Shown in pieces: positions 26,061-35,031 of a stretch of DNA of 64,000 bases. A model generated the notes under the pieces. The model did not search any database, was not told the DNA's origin, and was given only the letters and a program-made list of their open reading frames with translations. The translations under genes were made by a program, and so were the position numbers. This DNA comes from Chryseolinea serpens (GTDB taxonomy: Bacteria; Bacteroidota; Bacteroidia; Cytophagales; Cyclobacteriaceae). Within the stretch, counting starts at the first letter, position 1. Each line of letters opens with the position of its first letter. Where the stretch lies: positions 1,302,001-1,366,000 of the forward strand of contig NZ_FQWQ01000001.1 in the NCBI RefSeq assembly GCF_900129725.1, written 5' to 3'.

Positions 26061-27845
26061 ATGAGCGGCTACATCAACTACCTGCTGGAAGCCAACTTCG
26101 GGTTGCTACTCTTCCTGCTCCTCTATATTTTACTGTTGAACGGGGAAACCGATTTCTCCTTTAAGCGAAAGTATCTGCTGGTCAGTTTGATCGTATCGGT
26201 CTTGTTTCCCCTGTTGAAGATCGGCGACGAGCAGGGTGCCATTCCTTCCATCAGCCAATTGATCCCCACGTATTGGCTCCCGGAAATTGTGGTCACCGAC
26301 GGACTTCCGCGAGCGAGCACTGAAGTGACGCCGCTGAATTTTTGGCTGATCCTTTTCTGGGTCTACCTAGCGGGTATGGTGTTCTTTGCCTTGCGGCTGA
26401 TCGTGCAAGGCTGGCAGTTGGTGCGATATATCCGGCGTGCCAATGTCAATCCTAAATCTGGTAAATACCGGATTGTTGAACTGCCGGAAGCGTTTCCCTC
26501 CTTTTCATTTTTCCACCACATCTTCATCGGGCATGCCGGTGAACTCACGGCGGAAGACAAGGCGTTGATCATCCGCCACGAAAGCGTGCACGCGGACCAT
26601 TTTCATTCCGTTGATGTGTTGCTGCTCGAAGGGCTGCGGATCGTTTTCTGGTTCAACCCCCTCCTCCTGCTCTATAAAAAGATGTTTATCAATCTTCATG
26701 AATACCAGGCCGATGCCGAGGCTGTGGAAAATCATGATGTGAACCAATATTGCAACCTCCTGGCGAAGGTTGCCTTGATGTCGGCCGACTTCAAACTCGC
26801 CAATCATTTTAATCATTCACTCACCTTAAAACGAATTATCATGATGAAATCCATCAAAAAGAAAATGCGTGTGTGGAAAGTAGCGGCCGTTGCACTGATC
26901 CTGGCCGGCTTCTTCTTCATGGTGGCCTGTCAAGACCAGGTCATCAGCGAAGCCACTGATATAGCCAAGTTATCAACCGTGGCCCTGGAGGTCCCCAAAG
27001 AGGTTCAGGACAGGTTTGATCAATTGCAAAAAGAGAAACCCAATGCCAAGTTTGTCATCATCGAACTGGACGACGCCGGGCAGGCCAAACTGGAAAGCAT
27101 GAAACCGGTGATGGAAGAACTGATGCGCAGTGGCGACAAAACCATCGCCTCTCTAAATGTCATGAAGCCCACTGCCCCACCTTCCCAGCCTGTGAGAAAT
27201 TTTGTGATCGTGGAGTACAAGCCCGGATTTGAACAGATCAGCGAGAACTCCAAGAATGGCGATATCTATACCGTCGTGGAAGAGTCAGCTACCCCGGTCG
27301 GCGGACTGGAAGTCGTCGCCCGGACCATTTCTTCCAATTTGCAGTATCCGGCCGAAGCCGCGAAGAAGGGGATTGAAGGAACGGTATTCATCTCGTTCGT
27401 GGTCAACAAAGACGGTTCGCTATCGGACTTCGAGCTAAAAAAAGGTGTGGATCCTGTGATTGACAAAGAGGCGCTTCGCGTGGCACAGATGCTTCCCGCC
27501 TGGAACCCGGGCAAACAAAATGGCATGGCCGTGCGTCAACAATTTGTGCTGCCGGTCGCATTCCGGGTATCGCGAGATATACCAAAGGACGCCGCTCAAA
27601 TCGAGCCCATCGATCAGCCTCTCAAAGTGTCGACCAAACTCGTCCAGGAACAAGGCAAAAGCGTTGTTAAGGGAACGGTTACCGATGCTTCCGGAAATCC
27701 GCTGCGGGGCACCAATATTGTTGTCATGGGCACTACAATCGGCACCTTGAGTGACAGCCAGGGAAATTTCAGCCTGGAAGTAGTCTCCTCGGGGCAGCTT
27801 GCCGTTTCGTTTGTTGGATTTAAAACGGAGCTTGTTTCATTCTGA
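26061..27845 (+). CDS. BlaR1-like M56 sensor peptidase fused to TonB C-terminal and carboxypeptidase-regulatory-like domains
   Basis: 594 aa. Several N-terminal membrane helices surround an M56 zinc protease domain with HESVH (His173, Glu174, His177) and a downstream NLHEYQADAEAV that supplies the third ligand. A further helix at about 270-290 is followed by a periplasmic region: a TonB C-terminal-like domain at about 410-505 (LQYPAEAAKKGIEGTVFISF ... PAWNPGKQNG) and a CarboxypepD_reg-like beta-sandwich at about 530-594 (GTVTDASGNPLRGTNIVV). The penicillin-binding sensor domain of true BlaR1 is absent. It likely senses an envelope signal and cleaves the BlaI-like repressor. Confidence 0.9.
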   Translation: MSGYINYLLEANFGLLLFLLLYILLLNGETDFSFKRKYLLVSLIVSVLFPLLKIGDEQGAIPSISQLIPTYWLPEIVVTDGLPRASTEVTPLNFWLILFWVYLAGMVFFALRLIVQGWQLVRYIRRANVNPKSGKYRIVELPEAFPSFSFFHHIFIGHAGELTAEDKALIIRHESVHADHFHSVDVLLLEGLRIVFWFNPLLLLYKKMFINLHEYQADAEAVENHDVNQYCNLLAKVALMSADFKLANHFNHSLTLKRIIMMKSIKKKMRVWKVAAVALILAGFFFMVACQDQVISEATDIAKLSTVALEVPKEVQDRFDQLQKEKPNAKFVIIELDDAGQAKLESMKPVMEELMRSGDKTIASLNVMKPTAPPSQPVRNFVIVEYKPGFEQISENSKNGDIYTVVEESATPVGGLEVVARTISSNLQYPAEAAKKGIEGTVFISFVVNKDGSLSDFELKKGVDPVIDKEALRVAQMLPAWNPGKQNGMAVRQQFVLPVAFRVSRDIPKDAAQIEPIDQPLKVSTKLVQEQGKSVVKGTVTDASGNPLRGTNIVVMGTTIGTLSDSQGNFSLEVVSSGQLAVSFVGFKTELVSF

Positions 27846-27856
27846 TGATCACATGA

Positions 27857-27895
27857 AAAGGACTGGTTGTCTACTTCAACCAGTCCTTTATTTCT
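27857..27895. terminator. Bidirectional terminator between convergent genes
   Basis: A 13-bp perfect stem (27857-27869 with 27877-27889, arms including GGACTGGTTG / CAACCAGTCC, 7-base loop) has A-runs on its left and T-runs on its right, so it can end transcription from both sides. The minus-strand stop codon of the DUF3298 gene (27871-27873) lies in its loop. Confidence 0.85.
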
Positions 27896-28635
27896 TCGTA
27901 GGGAATTAATATTTCTGTAGGGCCCGTGGCAAAGGCTGCGATCTCGTAATTGTTGTAATAAAATACGATCCCCTCTTTCTTAAAACCGTAGTTCTGGTTC
28001 AACTGAAACTTGTCGTCGGCGAATTCAAAATAGTTGGCGTTTAGTGAGGCGGTGTCGGCCAAGCTGCGCACGTGACGAAATGCTTTCTCGCCTGCTTTAA
28101 GTAACGCCTCCTGGTAGCCGTGGCGAAGGAGATGGCTTAGTGTGAACTCCGCACCTGTCCGGGGATTCACATTGATGTAGTAAACGCCGTAGCTGCCATG
28201 TGCAGCACCTGCATAATATTCTTCATGGACGGACAGGCTCAACAAAGTATCGATCAATGTCTCTACGGTCACATGGCCCTTGTAGTACCATCCCCCCGGC
28301 ACATCGGGCGATTCCTTTCGGAAATCTTCATAATCCTGGACAAACTCTGCACCGATCTGCTCCATGGCCTTTCCCTCAGCCTCGGGGTTGCCCATGCTCA
28401 CTGTGCCGTCGATGTCCCGCTTGAGTTGGATCGCTACGGCGGTGTCCAGTCCCGTAAAGACGGGGTAGGTCACTTCGTAAAAAGCGCATTGCAGCGAGTC
28501 GGTCTTGCACCCTCCCGGCGACTCCACCCGAAAAGTCTTATTCTGGAACGTGATGACACGCCCCGTTTTCTCTCCCTTTTTTGTACACGCCACCGCGATG
28601 AGGGCAAGCGCGACGGCGGGAACAAGGTGCCTCAT
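27871..28635 (-). CDS. DUF3298/RsiV-type lipoprotein
   Basis: 254 aa. Lipobox ALIAVAC gives a lipidated Cys17. The C-terminal half is a DUF3298 domain (YAGAAHGSYGVYYINVNPRTGAEFTL-like region, positions about 28140-28220 on the minus strand, and FYYNNYEIAAFATGPTEILI). In RsiV this domain binds lysozyme and triggers regulated proteolysis, but there is no membrane anchor or sigma-binding part here, so function is open. The TlpA-like gene stops 7 bases upstream of its ATG; the two share a transcript ending at the hairpin described above. Confidence 0.85.
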   Translation of the reverse strand: MRHLVPAVALALIAVACTKKGEKTGRVITFQNKTFRVESPGGCKTDSLQCAFYEVTYPVFTGLDTAVAIQLKRDIDGTVSMGNPEAEGKAMEQIGAEFVQDYEDFRKESPDVPGGWYYKGHVTVETLIDTLLSLSVHEEYYAGAAHGSYGVYYINVNPRTGAEFTLSHLLRHGYQEALLKAGEKAFRHVRSLADTASLNANYFEFADDKFQLNQNYGFKKEGIVFYYNNYEIAAFATGPTEILIPYEEIKDWLK

Positions 28636-28642
28636 CCTAATC

Positions 28643-29884
28643 CTACTTCGGAGTGTTGAATATTTCGTTCAGTTTTCTCTCCAACGCCGGTCCGCGCAAA
28701 TTCTTGGCGATGATCACGCCCTTGGGATCCAGCAGCACCGAGAAAGGAATGCCGGTGATGTTGTAAGTCTTGGCCGCTTCCGACTGCCAGTATTTCAAAT
28801 CCGACACATGCGTCCAGGTGAGGTTGTCTTCTCCGATGGCCCGCATCCAATCTTCTTTGCGGCGGTCCAAAGACACGCCAAACACAGTGAAGCCTTTGTC
28901 TTTAAACTTGTTATAGACCCGTACCACGTTGGGGTTCTCCTGGCGGCAGGGGCCGCACCATTTTGCCCAGAAATCCACCAGCACATATTTACCTTTCATG
29001 GACGACAACTTCACCACCTGGCCAGTAGTATCCGGAAGCGCTATTTCGGGCGCGGGTTGACCAATGGCGATGGTCTTCATGGTATTCACCAAGGTGACGA
29101 ACGCCTTGGCGTGGTCGTAGTTGGGCCATTCTTTTTTCAGTTTGTTGGCCACGTCGAGATAGACATCAAAGTATTGATCTTTGTCGAGCACCGTTCCACC
29201 TTGCAGCAAATTGATCACGCCCAAAGAGGGCGGTTCGTTGCGCAGCAGTTCGGCCACCTGGTCGCGGCTCTTTTTAATGAGCTGCATATACGTGTCCTGG
29301 AGGGCCGCCATTTTCTTTTCATCGTGCGCCTGTACGGCAACCTGGAAGTCGCCATTCAGTTTGGCAATCTCCGGCGACGATTCGCCACTGCGCAGGATGC
29401 CTTGGGTCTTGCGGATCACCTCGATCTCGGGCGAACCTTTCACTTCGGCAAACCCGTTCGGGTCATTACCATCCACGTTCACTTCGACATTGCTTTTATA
29501 GAGGATCAGGTCGATGGATTGCTGGCCATAGAAGCTGATCTTGTAATAGCCCGGTTGCGACAGGGGTACCTTTTTGGAGAATGTATAGTTGCTCTTCAAC
29601 TGGATGGTATCCTGCCAGCCACCGCCGTTCTTCATTTCCTGGATCACGATCTGGCCGGTCTGGGGGAAGCCCACCTTACCGCTCACGGTCACCGTCCACG
29701 TGTCGCCAGCGACAGCATTTGCTTCAGCATTCTGCTTCGAAGAGAACGAGCAGGAGAGTGAAATCGCAAAGAGCAGAAAAAAGAATGCCGACCGCTTCAA
29801 CCGCGGGAGGTTCGATGCACCCTTTTTTACGGGGTGGTTTTTATTTTCGGCGATGGGGTCCATCGCGTTGGGGGTCGTTGTCAT
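28643..29884 (-). CDS. TlpA-like thioredoxin protein with N-terminal DUF4369-like domain
   Basis: 413 aa. The ATG overlaps the gatB stop codon (ATGA), so translation is coupled; a second ATG 8 codons in is possible. A hydrophobic segment at about 33-46 (FFFLLFAISLSC) is a membrane anchor or lipobox. A beta-rich DUF4369-like domain covers about 55-150, then a helical linker, then a thioredoxin domain with active site Trp309-Cys310-Gly-Pro-Cys313 and the cis-Pro region TGIPFSVLLDPKG. It probably reduces or isomerises disulfides, or reduces cytochrome c precursors, in the periplasm. Confidence 0.9.
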   Translation of the reverse strand: MTTTPNAMDPIAENKNHPVKKGASNLPRLKRSAFFFLLFAISLSCSFSSKQNAEANAVAGDTWTVTVSGKVGFPQTGQIVIQEMKNGGGWQDTIQLKSNYTFSKKVPLSQPGYYKISFYGQQSIDLILYKSNVEVNVDGNDPNGFAEVKGSPEIEVIRKTQGILRSGESSPEIAKLNGDFQVAVQAHDEKKMAALQDTYMQLIKKSRDQVAELLRNEPPSLGVINLLQGGTVLDKDQYFDVYLDVANKLKKEWPNYDHAKAFVTLVNTMKTIAIGQPAPEIALPDTTGQVVKLSSMKGKYVLVDFWAKWCGPCRQENPNVVRVYNKFKDKGFTVFGVSLDRRKEDWMRAIGEDNLTWTHVSDLKYWQSEAAKTYNITGIPFSVLLDPKGVIIAKNLRGPALERKLNEIFNTPK

Positions 29885-31338
29885 ACCTCTTCCAGTTTTT
29901 TAGTTATCAATGCATTGGCCACTTTCGGGTCGGCCTTTCCCTTACTGCGCTTCATCACCTCGCCCATGAACATGCTGACGATGTTTTTTTTGCCTTTCTT
30001 ATATTCTTCCACCTTCAGCGGAAATTCTTTGATCACTTCGTCGATGATGGGGAGTATAGCATCCTGGTTGCTGTCCTGGATCACATTCAATTGTTGTGCC
30101 ACCTGCAGCGCCCCCTTGTTCGGATTTTTAAATAGTTCGGGGAAAACCCGTTGTGAGGCTATAGAGAAGCTGATCGTATTATCGTCCACCAGGTTCATAA
30201 GCTCTACCAGCACGTGTGGCGGAATGGGGAATTCATCCGCAGACAGGGTAAGCTCGTTCAAATACGATTTCACCGGGCCCATCACCCAGTTGGATGCGGC
30301 CTTATAGTTCTTGGTGAGCTTGCACACCTCCTCGAAATAGAGCGCCACGTCTTTTGAATCGGTCAACACCTGGGCATCGTATTCGGAGAGGTGGAATTCC
30401 TTTGTGTATTTGTTGTACAGATCGCGGGGAAGTTGGGGCATCGAGGCCTTGATCTTGGCCAGCCATTCTTCCGAAACTTTGAGCGGGCTGAGGTCGGGAT
30501 CGGGGAAGTAGCGATAGTCGTTCAGCTCTTCTTTCGTACGCATGCTATACGTGAGTCCATTGCTGGCATCGAACGTGCGGGTCTCCGAGAAGATGACGTT
30601 GCCTTTTTCGGTTTCAATGATCTGGCGTTCGATCTCGTGATCGATGGCGCGCTGCACGTTGCGGATGGAGTTCATGTTCTTTACCTCCACTTTCTTTCCG
30701 AACTCTTTTGCCCCCACCCGCATGACGGAAATGTTGGCGTCACAACGCAGTGAGCCTTCTTCCATGTTGCCGTCGCAAATGTCGAGGTAACGGACCAGTT
30801 TGCGGACTTCCGTGAGATAAGCGTAAGCCTCGTCGGAGGTTTTAATGTCGGGTTGAGTCACGATCTCGATGAGGGGAACACCTGCGCGGTTAAAATCCAC
30901 CAGCGTATCGGTCTCCAGGGCCAAGTGCATGGACTTGCCGGCATCCTCTTCGATGTGGATGCGGTGGAGCTCGATGTTGCGCTCTCCTTCTTTTGTATTG
31001 ATCGTCACATAGCCGCCCACGCAAATGGGGGTACGATCTTGTGTGATCTGATAGCCTTTGGGAAGATCGGGATAGAAATAGTTCTTCCGGTCGAAGATGT
31101 TGAATCGCGTGATGGTGGAGTGGCAGGCCAACCCCATTTTGATGGCATACTCTACCACGGTCTTGTTCAGCCGCGGCAAGGTGCCGGGGTGTGCCAAGGT
31201 AACGACCCCCACGTTTGTGTTTGGCAAGCTTCCGTATTCTGCCGAGTCGCTGTTGTAGATTTTACTTTTGGTCAGCAACTGCGCGTGTACCTCGAGGCCG
31301 ATCACGGCGATATACTTATCTCTGATTGACTTATCCAT
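29881..31338 (-). CDS. gatB: Asp-tRNA(Asn)/Glu-tRNA(Gln) amidotransferase subunit B
   Basis: 485 aa from ATG at 31338; an in-frame TTG 21 bases upstream is less likely. GatB binds the mischarged tRNA and activates it for amidation by the GatA ammonia supply, in organisms lacking some tRNA synthetases. Motifs: VIGLEVHAQLLTKSKIYN, zinc-site-free LPNTNVGVVTLAHPGTLP, the kinase-like YFYPDLPKGYQITQ and DFNRAGVPLIEIVT, and the C-terminal YqeY domain (GKADPKVANALITKKL). gatA and gatC are not in the window. Located downstream of alaS and two coiled-coil genes. Confidence 0.96.
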   Translation of the reverse strand: MDKSIRDKYIAVIGLEVHAQLLTKSKIYNSDSAEYGSLPNTNVGVVTLAHPGTLPRLNKTVVEYAIKMGLACHSTITRFNIFDRKNYFYPDLPKGYQITQDRTPICVGGYVTINTKEGERNIELHRIHIEEDAGKSMHLALETDTLVDFNRAGVPLIEIVTQPDIKTSDEAYAYLTEVRKLVRYLDICDGNMEEGSLRCDANISVMRVGAKEFGKKVEVKNMNSIRNVQRAIDHEIERQIIETEKGNVIFSETRTFDASNGLTYSMRTKEELNDYRYFPDPDLSPLKVSEEWLAKIKASMPQLPRDLYNKYTKEFHLSEYDAQVLTDSKDVALYFEEVCKLTKNYKAASNWVMGPVKSYLNELTLSADEFPIPPHVLVELMNLVDDNTISFSIASQRVFPELFKNPNKGALQVAQQLNVIQDSNQDAILPIIDEVIKEFPLKVEEYKKGKKNIVSMFMGEVMKRSKGKADPKVANALITKKLEEV

Positions 31339-31377
31339 GTCTTCTCTTTTACCATCCAAGCTTTATAGCCTGGCATT

Positions 31378-31776
31378 TCATTTCTTAAATACAGCCTTCT
31401 CTAACCGGTCGATCCTTTCGGCATTATCTGCCAATTTCATGAGCGCTCGTGAATTTTCAGCCGACACCAGGTTTAGCTTGATCACTTCCCCATTTAGGTC
31501 CTTGACGTCAGATTTAAGATCGCTAACATCCAATTTCAAGTTTCCGATCTCAGCCTCAACGCGATCCATTCTGTCGACCAGCCCGTCCACTTGTCCGGTC
31601 AAATGATCCACGCGTTCCGTCAAATAATCAACACGTTCAGTCAAATGGTCAACACGTTCAGTCAAATGATCAATACGCTTGTTTAACCCCTCAATCTGAT
31701 CCGAAATACGATCCGACTTCCTGAGCGACTCCGCCAGCAATTCTTCAATCCTCGATTGATTCTCCATAACATACAT
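31378..31776 (-). CDS. Small coiled-coil protein, heptad-repeat paralogue
   Basis: 132 aa (123 if it starts at the second ATG, 31767). The protein is almost wholly predicted coiled coil. After MENQSRIEELLAESLRKSD come four to five near-identical heptads of type D-H-L-T-E-R-V, then longer runs with the same hydrophobic spacing (LKLDVSDLKSDVKDLNGE). It has no Cys, no signal peptide and no membrane helix, so it is probably a cytoplasmic oligomer. Its first 20 residues match the start of the upstream gene, so the two are paralogues. Function unknown. Confidence 0.72.
   Translation of the reverse strand: MYVMENQSRIEELLAESLRKSDRISDQIEGLNKRIDHLTERVDHLTERVDYLTERVDHLTGQVDGLVDRMDRVEAEIGNLKLDVSDLKSDVKDLNGEVIKLNLVSAENSRALMKLADNAERIDRLEKAVFKK
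31599..31682. repeat. 21-bp tandem repeat, four copies
   Basis: Four consecutive 21-base units starting at 31599, 31620, 31641 and 31662, each beginning TCAAAT and differing at few positions; the middle two differ at one base. Each unit codes for one heptad of the coiled-coil protein on the minus strand. A fifth, degenerate unit precedes them. Confidence 0.9.
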
Positions 31777-31826
31777 AGTTTTAAAATTTACAACTTGTTA
31801 TTTTATGAGGATCAAAAATCTTGGTT

Positions 31827-32057
31827 CTACTCTCTTAACTCTTCGACCCGGCTGCTGAGTTCATCAATCCGGGTCGCCAATATCGCTAGCGTTGTTATGA
31901 CACCGTCCACTTTTTTTGTCAGTCCATCGAGCCGGGTACCGAAGTAGCCGATTCGCGTGGTCAGCAAATCCCTTTCGTTCGTGGGCAGTTCAAATTTTTT
32001 CAGTAACTCTGTTAGCAATTCTTCTATCCTCGCCTGGTTTTCCATAACGTTTATCAT
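31827..32057 (-). CDS. Small coiled-coil protein, shorter paralogue
   Basis: 76 aa (72 from the second ATG at 32045). N-terminal MENQARIEELLTELLKKFEL mirrors the next gene downstream, then a short coiled coil (LDGLTKKVDGVITTLAILAT) without the D-H-L-T-E-R-V heptads. It starts 57 bases after the alaS-side boundary (the alaS stop is at 32114) hence is read after alaS, and 50 bases separate it from its paralogue. Likely a cytoplasmic partner that could pair with the longer protein through the shared N-terminus. Function unknown. Confidence 0.62.
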   Translation of the reverse strand: MINVMENQARIEELLTELLKKFELPTNERDLLTTRIGYFGTRLDGLTKKVDGVITTLAILATRIDELSSRVEELRE

Positions 32058-32113
32058 TTAGGTTTAATGTGCTATGCATAACGAGGATCAAATCAAGTAT
32101 CAAAAACAGGGTC

Positions 32114-34861
32114 TTATTTCATTATCAATTTACGTGCTTTTTCAGTAACGGCATCCAATCCGCTTAAGTTCTTTCCACCGGCTGTCGCGAAAAAGGGTTG
32201 ACCTCCCCCACCGCCGTCGATTTCCTTGGCCAATTCCTTCACGAGGTTGCCGGCATGGTAAGTGTTGGTCTGAGCCAGCTTCTCGCCGATCATCACCGCC
32301 ACCTGCGGTTTGCCATCCACATCGGCCGCCAACACCAACAAGAGATCGTCGAATTGGTTGCGCAAGCCATAGGCGATGTTTTTCAACACATCGGCTGTGG
32401 GAACGGAGACCTTTTCAAGGATGAGGTGATAACCATTTTGCTTTACGGCTTTCAACGCCAATTTATCTTTCAACTGGTTGGCCTGTTCCTGCTGATACAC
32501 CTCCAGCTTTTTCTCCAGGGCATGCTTTTCGTCCAGGAGATTCTTTGTCGTGGCAATGAGGTCCTTCGGATTTTTCAAAAGGCTTTTCACCTGGTCGAGG
32601 ATATCCACCGACTCCCGTACAAAACGCTCGGCCTCCTCGGCGGTGATGGCTTCGATCCGGCGAACCCCTGCCGCTACCGAACTTTCGGACACGATCTTGA
32701 ACAACCCGATCTGACCTGTGGACGACACGTGCGTACCGCCACAAAGCTCTACCGAAAATTTCGGATCAAAGGTAATGACCCGGACAAAGTCACCATATTT
32801 TTCGCCAAACAAGGCCATGGCCCCCAGGGTTTTGGCTTGTTCGATGGGCACGTTTCTTCTTTCGTCCAGCACGATGTCCTCCCTCACTTTCCGGTTCACG
32901 ATGTCCTCCACCTTGCGAATTTCTTCCGGTGTCATGGCGGTAAAGTGCGAAAAGTCGAAGCGGAGGATTTTGTCGTTTACCAACGAACCCTTTTGCTCCA
33001 CGTGCTTGCCCAACACCTGGCGCAGCGCGGCGTGCAGTAAGTGTGTAGCCGAGTGGTTGTCCATGCTCAACTGTCGTTTATGACGGTCGACCACGGCATG
33101 AAAAGTAGCCTCCATGTTCACCGGCAGCTTGTCGGCAAAATGGACGATGAGCTCGTTTTCTTTTTTTGTATCGGTAATAAAAATTTTCTCGTTCGCGCTT
33201 TCGATGTATCCCGTGTCACCTTCCTGTCCGCCACTTTCAGCATAGAATGGGGTGCGGTCAAATACCAATTGAAAAAGCTCTTTATTCTTCTGCTTCATCT
33301 TGCGATACTTCACCACGTTCACTTCCGATTCCAGGTGGTCATAGCCAATGAACTCGGGTTTCTGATCGTCGCCTACCAATACCCAATCACCGGTCTCTTT
33401 TGCAGCGTCGGCTTTGGAGCGGCTCTTCTGTTTCGCCATCTCTACCTTGAAGCCATCTTCGTCAACAGAAAAACCTCTCTCCCGTGCGATCAACGACGTG
33501 AGGTCGAGCGGGAATCCGAAAGTATCGTACAGTTCGAAGGCTTGTTCGCCGGTCAGGGTCTTGTTCGCAAGTTCCCCTTCGAGGCTCTCAATGCGTTTCA
33601 ATCCTTTATCGAGTGTTCTCAGGAACGCGTTCTCTTCTTCAAAGATCACTTTGCTGACATAGTCTTTTTGCGCCTCCAATTCCGTGAACACGTCTTTCAA
33701 TTGATTCGATAACACGGGTAGCAGCGAATAGAGGAAAGGCTCCTTAAAATTCAAGAACGAATATCCATAGCGCACGGCTCTTCTCAGGATGCGGCGGATC
33801 ACATAGCCGGCACCGGTGTTGGAAGGAAGCTGCCCATCGGCAATGGCAAACGACACCGCGCGAATGTGATCGGCGATGACCCGCATGGCGATATCCGTTT
33901 TCTCACTGCTGCCCTGACGTGGGTTGGTCAGATACGTTGTGTCCTGGTAGGCAATGTTCGATTGTTCGGAGATGAAACGGATGAGCGGTGTAAAAACATC
34001 GGTGTCGTAGTTCGAGCTCACCAAGTTGATGGCACGACACAACCGTTCGAAGCCCATACCCGTATCCACGTTCTTGTTGGGAAGGGGCTTGAGCAGGGTT
34101 AGGTTGGAGCGCAGCTTTTCGCGGGCGGCTTTCTTGTCGGCTCCTTTATAGTCGAGGTCGAATTTCAACATTTCGCCGCTGCCTCCCTTTTGGGGATTCC
34201 AATAGCGCTCGAATTCCATGAACACAAGATTCCATATTTCAATGACCTGGGGATGGTCGTTGTTGACCAACTCCCGGCCGGGCACGGCTTTTCTTTCGGC
34301 ATCCGATCGCAAATCGACGTGGATTTCCGAACAGGGTCCACAAGGCCCGAGATCGGCCATCTCCCAAAAATTATCCTTTTTACTGCCTTGGATGATGCGG
34401 TCTTCGCTCACGAACGACTTCCAGAGGTCGAATGCCTCCTGGTCGAAGGCCAGGTTATCGTCTTTGTCGCCGCCAAACACGCTCACGTAGAGCCGGTCTT
34501 TGGGCAGTTTGTATTCCACTGTCAACAGTTCCCAGGCCCATTCGATGGCTTCTTTTTTAAAATAGTCGCCAAAAGACCAGTTTCCCAGCATTTCGAACAT
34601 GGTGTGGTGGTAGGTATCGATCCCCACCTCTTCCAGGTCGTTGTGTTTTCCGCTCACTCTCAGGCACTTCTGGGTGTCGGCAATGCGCGGGCTCTTCGAA
34701 ATCGCGTTCCCGAGAAAAAAGTCCTTGAATTGCACCATACCAGAGTTGGTGAAAAGCAAGGTAGGGTCGTTTTTCAGCACCAGAGGTGCAGAAGGGACGA
34801 TAGTGTGGCCTTTTGAGGCAAAAAAATCTAAAAACTTACGTCTGATCGAACCCGAGTCCAT
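32114..34861 (-). CDS. alaS: Alanyl-tRNA synthetase
   Basis: 915 aa, slightly longer than typical. Charges tRNA-Ala. Order: class II catalytic domain (RRKFLDFFASKGHTIVPSAP, LLFTNSGMVQFKDFFLG), tRNA-recognition domain, editing domain with zinc ligands in HSATHLLHAAL and CGGTH, and the C-Ala/DHHA1 domain with GGGGGQPFFATAGGKN. The gene is divergent from the M23 pair and heads a minus-strand run through coiled-coil genes, gatB, the TlpA-like gene and DUF3298, which ends at the bidirectional terminator. Confidence 0.97.
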   Translation of the reverse strand: MDSGSIRRKFLDFFASKGHTIVPSAPLVLKNDPTLLFTNSGMVQFKDFFLGNAISKSPRIADTQKCLRVSGKHNDLEEVGIDTYHHTMFEMLGNWSFGDYFKKEAIEWAWELLTVEYKLPKDRLYVSVFGGDKDDNLAFDQEAFDLWKSFVSEDRIIQGSKKDNFWEMADLGPCGPCSEIHVDLRSDAERKAVPGRELVNNDHPQVIEIWNLVFMEFERYWNPQKGGSGEMLKFDLDYKGADKKAAREKLRSNLTLLKPLPNKNVDTGMGFERLCRAINLVSSNYDTDVFTPLIRFISEQSNIAYQDTTYLTNPRQGSSEKTDIAMRVIADHIRAVSFAIADGQLPSNTGAGYVIRRILRRAVRYGYSFLNFKEPFLYSLLPVLSNQLKDVFTELEAQKDYVSKVIFEEENAFLRTLDKGLKRIESLEGELANKTLTGEQAFELYDTFGFPLDLTSLIARERGFSVDEDGFKVEMAKQKSRSKADAAKETGDWVLVGDDQKPEFIGYDHLESEVNVVKYRKMKQKNKELFQLVFDRTPFYAESGGQEGDTGYIESANEKIFITDTKKENELIVHFADKLPVNMEATFHAVVDRHKRQLSMDNHSATHLLHAALRQVLGKHVEQKGSLVNDKILRFDFSHFTAMTPEEIRKVEDIVNRKVREDIVLDERRNVPIEQAKTLGAMALFGEKYGDFVRVITFDPKFSVELCGGTHVSSTGQIGLFKIVSESSVAAGVRRIEAITAEEAERFVRESVDILDQVKSLLKNPKDLIATTKNLLDEKHALEKKLEVYQQEQANQLKDKLALKAVKQNGYHLILEKVSVPTADVLKNIAYGLRNQFDDLLLVLAADVDGKPQVAVMIGEKLAQTNTYHAGNLVKELAKEIDGGGGGQPFFATAGGKNLSGLDAVTEKARKLIMK

Positions 34862-34884
34862 TACCTGTTGTGTGGTTTAAAAAT

Positions 34885-34913
34885 TTTGAACGTTACGATT
34901 TTTACTATCTTAG
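34885..34913 (+). promoter_or_regulatory. Putative promoter of the M23 peptidase pair
   Basis: TTTG at 34885-34888, 17 bases, TATCTTAG at 34906-34913 (7 of 8 to TAnnTTTG). It would give a leader of roughly 110 bases before the first M23 gene. It lies in the 170-base gap shared with divergent alaS. Confidence 0.4.
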
Positions 34914-35031
34914 CCCGCAAAAAAATACGGCAAGCCACAAAATTAAGCGCATATGACGGAGAATAAGCAGGTATCGGGGATTTTTTTATGGCTTGGATCA
35001 CCTTTAAACGCTTAATGTTTTCCCGGACCTG

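Noticed and set aside
25688-27845. Beta-lactam resistance operon
   Set aside because: There is no beta-lactamase or PBP2a gene nearby and the sensor lacks a penicillin-binding domain, so I call it only a BlaI/BlaR-type pair.
31599-31682. CRISPR-like array of four short repeats
   Set aside because: The units are 21 bases, contiguous with no spacers, and in frame with a coiled-coil gene, so they are coding heptads.
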